From Dioszegia crocea (taxonomy: Eukaryota > Basidiomycota > Tremellomycetes > Tremellales > Bulleribasidiaceae): DNA of 64,000 nt. The stretch covers positions 1,208,809-1,272,808 of the forward strand of contig BCKK01000002.1 of NCBI GenBank assembly GCA_001600615.1. The letters run 5' to 3'. Made by a program: the position numbers and the translations under genes. Of the stretch, positions 59,103 through 64,000 are shown one piece after another (position 1 is the stretch's first letter; each line of letters starts with the position of its first letter). Under the pieces are notes generated by a model. That model was not told the DNA's origin. It searched no databases and worked only from the letters and a program-made list of their open reading frames with translations.

Positions 59103-60462
59103 TCACTTCTTGCCATTCTCCACCTCCGTAACCAGCTTCGGCACCGCGTCGAATAGATCCGCCACCAGTCCAACATCGGCGATCTGGAAGATGGGTGCAT
59201 CGGCGTCTTTGTTGATGGCGACAATCAACTTGGACTCCTTCATCCCTGCCAGATGTTGGATGGCCCCTGAGATTCCGATAGCCATGTAAAGTTCCGGGGC
59301 GACGACCTACGAGTCAGCTTTGACACATGTGACAAGTTCTCGCAGAAACTTACCTTGCCGGTTTGTCCAACTTGCAAAGAGTTGTCGGCGTACCCTGCAT
59401 CGACGGCAGCTCGGGAAGCTCCAACAGCTACAGATATCAGCAAAATGTCTGACGTCCAACAAATGCCTAGCTCACCAGCTCCAAGAGCATCAGCTAGAGG
59501 GTCCAGCACACTGCTGAAACTCTCCTGGCTCTTAAGAGCTCGTCCACCTGACACTACGCGTGGTGCGGATGAGAGATCGGGGCGAGATGACACTGTCAAT
59601 TCCTCCGAGACGTATTTCGTTGTGGCTATCACATCAGCGGTGTGATTTGATGCCACTTACAGTCGGCAGACACTGCCTTAACCTCTTCCACTTCCGCGGC
59701 GCCTGATCCGATCGCAGCCTTATCGAAAGCGGTAGTTCGGACAGTGACAATCTTAATCTTGTCTTTGGGACTGCTCTTTATCTTCAAAATCGCGTTTCCA
59801 GCGTAGATAGGGCGGGTGAATGTGTCTTCGCCTTCCAGAGCGACAATGTCGGCGATCTAGATATGAGCCAGGAATCGATTTGACAGGACCAAAACTTACC
59901 ATGGAAGAGTCAAGAGCACCGGCTAGACGGGGGAAGACGTTCTTGCCGACTGCTGTGTGGGCACCAAAGAGATGGGTGATGCCTTTCTCGGGTAGGAAAG
60001 AGGCGAGGAGGGGAGTTACGTCTGGAATTTGATCAGCTACGCGCCCTGAAATCCGAATCGAGGACGCACTTTCAGCAAGAGTGTTTGCATAGGCATCTGA
60101 TGAGGCTGTGTAGATCTTCGATAAACCCTCAATCCTGTAGGTCATTAGCGCTCAATCCAAGATCGCCATTTCTGCAACTCACTTCTTTGCCTCGGACAAG
60201 ACACTGTCCACGTCCGATTTGGATCCTACCAGTATACCGGCAGCCTGGGATATCAGTACGTCTTCTCATCTCGTCATGGATGATGAGAATATCAGCTCAC
60301 ATTCCCGTCGATCTTCTTGGCAGCCGTGACAGCGCTGAGCGAGCTGTCGTTTAATTTGCCCCCCTTGTGCTCAAGGTAGACCAGGGTGGAGGCGAATCGT
60401 GATTGCTGTGCTGAGGCAAAAGATCGAGACAGAGCTGCTGGGCGAAGGAGTGCTCGGATCAT
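59103..60462 (-). CDS. ETFA: Electron transfer flavoprotein alpha subunit, mitochondrial
   Basis: A multi-exon gene of about 345 residues. Start chosen at ATG 60462: the following [20 protein letters not shown] is a basic, Ser/Ala-rich mitochondrial presequence leading into [20 protein letters not shown], the usual beginning of mature ETF-alpha. The C-terminal FAD-binding domain is clear: [76 protein letters not shown] and [22 protein letters not shown] passes electrons from acyl-CoA dehydrogenases to ETF:ubiquinone oxidoreductase in the matrix. Exons are separated by short introns. Confidence 0.95.
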
Positions 60463-61728
60463 ATTGGCGTAGAGATATATCCTGTCTTTGCCGTGTAGAT
60501 GAAAGTGACGGAGATGAGCTGATGGATCGATGTCGATTTGTTGCTTGCTTCACCTGCGGTATCTTCGGCCGGCTCTTGTAAGTTACCGGCGGTTGACCCG
60601 GAACCAAATCTCCTACCACCAAAAGAGCCCTCCACTAGAGCCCTCCATGTCAACTGTACCATGCTCTGTAAGGCCTCGTAATTCAAACAGCTCACAAGGA
60701 AGACACCAATAGATCTCAGCGGCTACTGATCACTCACTGTCTACTAATAATGAGAGATCCCTGGTCTCAAACATCACCATTTCTGGCCGCTGATCGCCCA
60801 AATGTGTGAGTTGCAAACGCGCTGCCGCTAGGGTCCGGGATTGCAGTCCAGCTGCGCACGGAGACACTGTGTTGCTGCTGACCCAGTAGCTGCTTGCCTC
60901 GCTCGCCTATCACCATATGTGGTGTGACGAGAAATTGCAATGATGACCGGTTCCGGTCGCTCACGCCCGTACTCAGCTCTTCGGTCACACGCAATGTATC
61001 GAGCGCAGCTGGACTATGCTATTCCTCTGGCTGGTACGGAGTATGTCTTGCTGCGACTTCATTCAGATACGCCAAAGCGGGAGGCTAAGAGGCATGGGGC
61101 ATCCAGACGCACAATCGGCGGATCCCTATCGATACCCATGTCGACCCTGTATGCCCCCTACCCTACACACTGATACTCCCTGATGCTGACCAGCTAGGTC
61201 GAAGGTACCATCCCGCGCGCTCAGTCCCCAGTCGCTACCGAGCAGATGTAGTGTGATTGGCGCTTTTGCGTCCCAATCACAGAAATGCTCGTTGCGCAGA
61301 TTGGATGTTTGCGGCACCATGCACGGCTTCGAGCAGAGCCTCTTTTCGTAGATATACCACCTGCCATCATATTGTCCAATAGCTCAGCTCGAAGATGCTG
61401 TAGCCAAGGAGAGCGGAATGTGCGATGAACCATGGCAGCTGTTGGATGCGAGCCGATGTAAAAGTCCCGCAGCTCCCCTCTTTCTTCCGCCTTTCACTCC
61501 AATCTCTTTCATACTCGTGTGTCAGGTGCATTTTTCAGTACTCCAGGCCGCGCTCGAGCTAGATCTGCTAGGAGCTCCTTGCCCTTTGCAGCAACGCTTA
61601 GGGCGGATCACACCTCCAATCGACGCATACCGCCAAAAGCCGACCCAGGGGCTTGATTCACTTCACTCTTGCCCGGCGTATAATTTGTTGACTCTCGACG
61701 AGCGCTCGACCGTATCGCCTCTCTTGTC
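60463..61728. other. Long divergent intergenic region, ETFA and SNT2-like
   Basis: About 1.27 kb between divergent starts. I see no spliced frame that holds together and no RNA gene. A pyrimidine-rich stretch (CCCCTCTTTCTTCCGCCTTTC) around 61476-61496 could be a transcription start element for the SNT2-like gene. Confidence 0.4.
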
Positions 61729-64000
61729 ATGGTATTGCACGGCTATCCTCAGACCTCAGCCAAGCTGGCCAACGGGGAGTCTGTCTTTCGAAATGGTGAA
61801 TACCTGCATTGCAAGCGATGAAAGAGGGGAGCTTGCTGATTCACCTCCAGATCACATATATGTATCTCCACCTTGGTCCGACCGTGATGGTGCGCATCAA
61901 TAATCAATCTCATCGAGTGCGGCTGGACGAAGAGCTGATCATTGCAGGAACACCTTATATGATTGCCCGAATCATCGAGTTTCTACCGCCTAATGCTACC
62001 CCGAGAAAAGGACGGCAAGTTCAGTCGACCGAAGTGCAGGTGCGGATATCCCTATACTATCGACCTTCCGATGTAAGTGGACTCTGCCGTTGAAGGTATC
62101 TGGAGGCTTTCGCTTGTGTCCAACGAGGATTGGTGTCGCGATACACCAGAAGCCTTATCAAACATTCAGCTTCACAGTACTTGAACCTCTGCCGTCGCTG
62201 ACGGTTGGCAGATATCAGGCCGTAATGTGTCCGACTTCCGCCTCCTTCTGGCTGCGATTCATACGGATGTACAGCCCCTCTCTCACATCCGAGGCAAGTG
62301 CTACGTGCGGCACAAGGACCGGATAGAGGACTTGCTGGCATGGAAAAAGATGCCGGACAGGTTCTACTTTGTGCGATTTTTCGACCCGTACATCAAGCGC
62401 GAGTACGAGGTCATACGGACCGAGACGGTGAACAACAGTGAGTGCTCTTCGCAGGGCTCGGTTGCAAAGCAAACAGCGGCTCGGAAGTTGTCGGGCATAC
62501 ATGGCCATCCGTTTCCAATTCCCTGTTGATCAGAATCACGCTGACGGTCAAGTTCCACAAAAAGTCAAGGAGACTTTGATGAACCGATATGAGTACTTGG
62601 TTATGGAGCGGGAGATGGTTTCCGATCTGACCGACAACTATCGCTCATGCTGCGTCTGTACCCAGTGGGCTTCATCCCAAGACTCGATTCGATGCGAGTG
62701 AGTCCGCCTGACAGTCGTTGTGGCTCTCTTCCTCACGTACCTTGCTCTATCTCAAACGAGACGCTGACACTCAGATCATGCAAGAACATCTATCACATGC
62801 ACTGTGTGAACCCCCCTCTCCTCAACAAGCCCGCCAAAGGCTACTCATGGTTCTGCATCCCATGTTCGCTCCAACGCCACAAGGACGTCCAAGACAAAAA
62901 GTTCCACTTTAGTGGATCTGCAGCCGTTGGCGGAAAGGCCGGCAAAGGTGGATCGGGTGCCGGAGGATCAGGAACAGATAAGAAGGAGAAGAATAAGAGC
63001 GCAACTGGTACGAGGCCAGACGTGACCTTTCGAGGCTGGCCTTGGAGATATTTCGGGTGAGTATCGGAGATCAACGTCAAGGGTATACGCTGATGAGAAA
63101 AGGCAGTACACTGTTGCGGAGGACACGCTGGACCCGGACTACCCCATCTTTCCGAGAGCGGCTACGAGAGTGGGGCCAAAGTTCCAGGCCAACGTGCCAT
63201 CCTGGGAAGAACAAATCGAGGCTCAAGAAGCGGTCCATCGGTCTTTCGGCGAGAGCAATGATGCGACTACTTCCAGGCATATAGCCGGTAGGTTGTGCTT
63301 GTGCATCAGATGAGTACTCAGCTGATTCCATAGTTGAAAGAGGACATGATATCGGCGAGCGCAAAAATGAGTCGACCATAGACGTCCTGTGTCGCCCTTC
63401 TGATGCCTGTGAGTAAGAACGAAACCTGTCATTGCGTTGTTGCTGATTATCAAAGTGGAGCCATATATGAGCGAAGTTGCCGCGCTTCGTCTCGCCGTTC
63501 CTCCGTACGATACCGAGCGACTCAATACCGCAATCATAAGCTACACGAATCTTGGCCGACAACGAGCGCTCTTACACATCAGCTCTTTAAAATACGAGGA
63601 CTTCAAGCCTATAATAGTAAGCTCAAGTCAACGTGGAGTAGAGCATGGGCATAAGCTGAATGCCTCAGTTCTCTGACAAAGAAACATCCATCTTTGCTGC
63701 TGAGCTAGAAACTGCTGGAGGTCTTGACACCCACGCAATCGGCAAGCGCCTCCGCCGGACGCCAGGCGAGATCCTCCGATTCTCATACATCTGGGAGAAC
63801 AAGCAACTCAAGATCGAGAACGATGCTTTGAAGGCGCATACCAAAGTCTTGGCCCATGCACGCAAAGGACAGACGCAATCTCAGACTCTGGGTGCGCCCT
63901 CCTTGGGCAAGATCCGGGCAAGAGAGGACGGGGACGATTCAGATGGCGAAGGGTCGACGTTCAATGAAGAGCAGGCCGTGGGGGCCAAGTTGCAATGCGC
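61729..64000 (+). CDS. SNT2: SNT2-like BAH/PHD chromatin protein, 5' part
   Basis: Runs off the right edge. Start chosen at ATG 61729; exons 61729-61795, 61851-61889, 61947-62072, 62212-62437 and later ones join in frame. Order: short N-terminus, BAH domain (NDHIYVSPPWSDRDGTPYMI, ARIIEFLPP, GKCYVRHKDRIEDL, DRFYFVRFFDPYI), PHD finger (CCVCTQW..IRCESC..HMHCVNPPL..WFCIPC, with C2-H-C pattern), a conserved linker (DYPIFPRAATRVGPKFQANV), and an ELM2/SANT-like part (FSDKETSIFAAELETAGGLD, RTPGEILRFSYIWENKQLK). This matches Snt2, a histone-reading factor that in yeasts joins Ecm5/Rpd3 or Lid2 complexes and controls stress and growth genes. The PHD finger is split by an intron at about 62699-62775. 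The 3' half, where Snt2 has further PHD fingers, is outside the window. Confidence 0.88.

Overview
The window is eukaryotic nuclear DNA from a fungus, most likely a basidiomycete yeast of the Tremellomycetes (Cryptococcus relatives). The basis is the gene set (NDC80, class V myosin, ATG7, RPO41, STE11, IKS1, RPN6, VPS26, SNT2, eL39), dense packing, and nearly every gene being cut by many 33-60 nt introns with GT..AG ends and a CTGAC/CTAAC/CTGAT branch site. Species cannot be named from sequence alone. No transposon, rRNA, CRISPR array or prophage was seen. CDS limits below span introns; exon models were built by hand from splice sites and frame, and lengths are given only where the exons summed to whole codons.

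Layout. 1-1.3 kb: 3' end of a membrane protein gene (+). 1.6-9.1 kb: two minus-strand genes, an ARMC8/Vid28 (GID E3 ligase) armadillo protein and a very large BTB plus CAP-Gly protein. 9.4-11.7 kb: a mitochondrial protein (-), divergent from RPL39 (+). 12.6-16.9 kb: small or unusual genes, including a histidine-rich protein. 18.2-19.5 kb: a REEP/TB2-DP1-HVA22 membrane protein. 19.9-28.3 kb: class V myosin and NDC80 (both -), divergent from a Zn2Cys6 transcription factor (+). 32.5-36.5 kb: a tandem pair of F-box-like paralogs, of which the 3' copy is frameshifted. 36.7-41.2 kb: a PLP decarboxylase and the kinase IKS1. 41.8 kb: an intron-containing tRNA-Ser(CGA). 42.3-45.5 kb: proteasome lid RPN6 (+) convergent with retromer VPS26 (-). 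46.1-53.8 kb: ATG7 and mitochondrial RNA polymerase RPO41 (+). 54.2-60.5 kb: MAPKKK STE11 and mitochondrial ETF-alpha (both -). 61.7 kb to the end: the 5' part of an SNT2-like BAH/PHD chromatin protein.

The genes do not form one pathway. Most are housekeeping: protein degradation and sorting (GID5, RPN6, ATG7, VPS26), mitochondria (RPO41, ETFA, the presequence protein), cytoskeleton and kinetochore (myosin V, NDC80, BTB/CAP-Gly) and signalling (STE11, IKS1). The points most worth a second look are the BTB-BTB-CAP-Gly fusion, the frameshifted F-box-like paralog with an apparently compensating frameshift pair, recurrent 33-35 nt introns, the histidine-rich protein, and a hairpin followed by an 11-T run behind ATG7.
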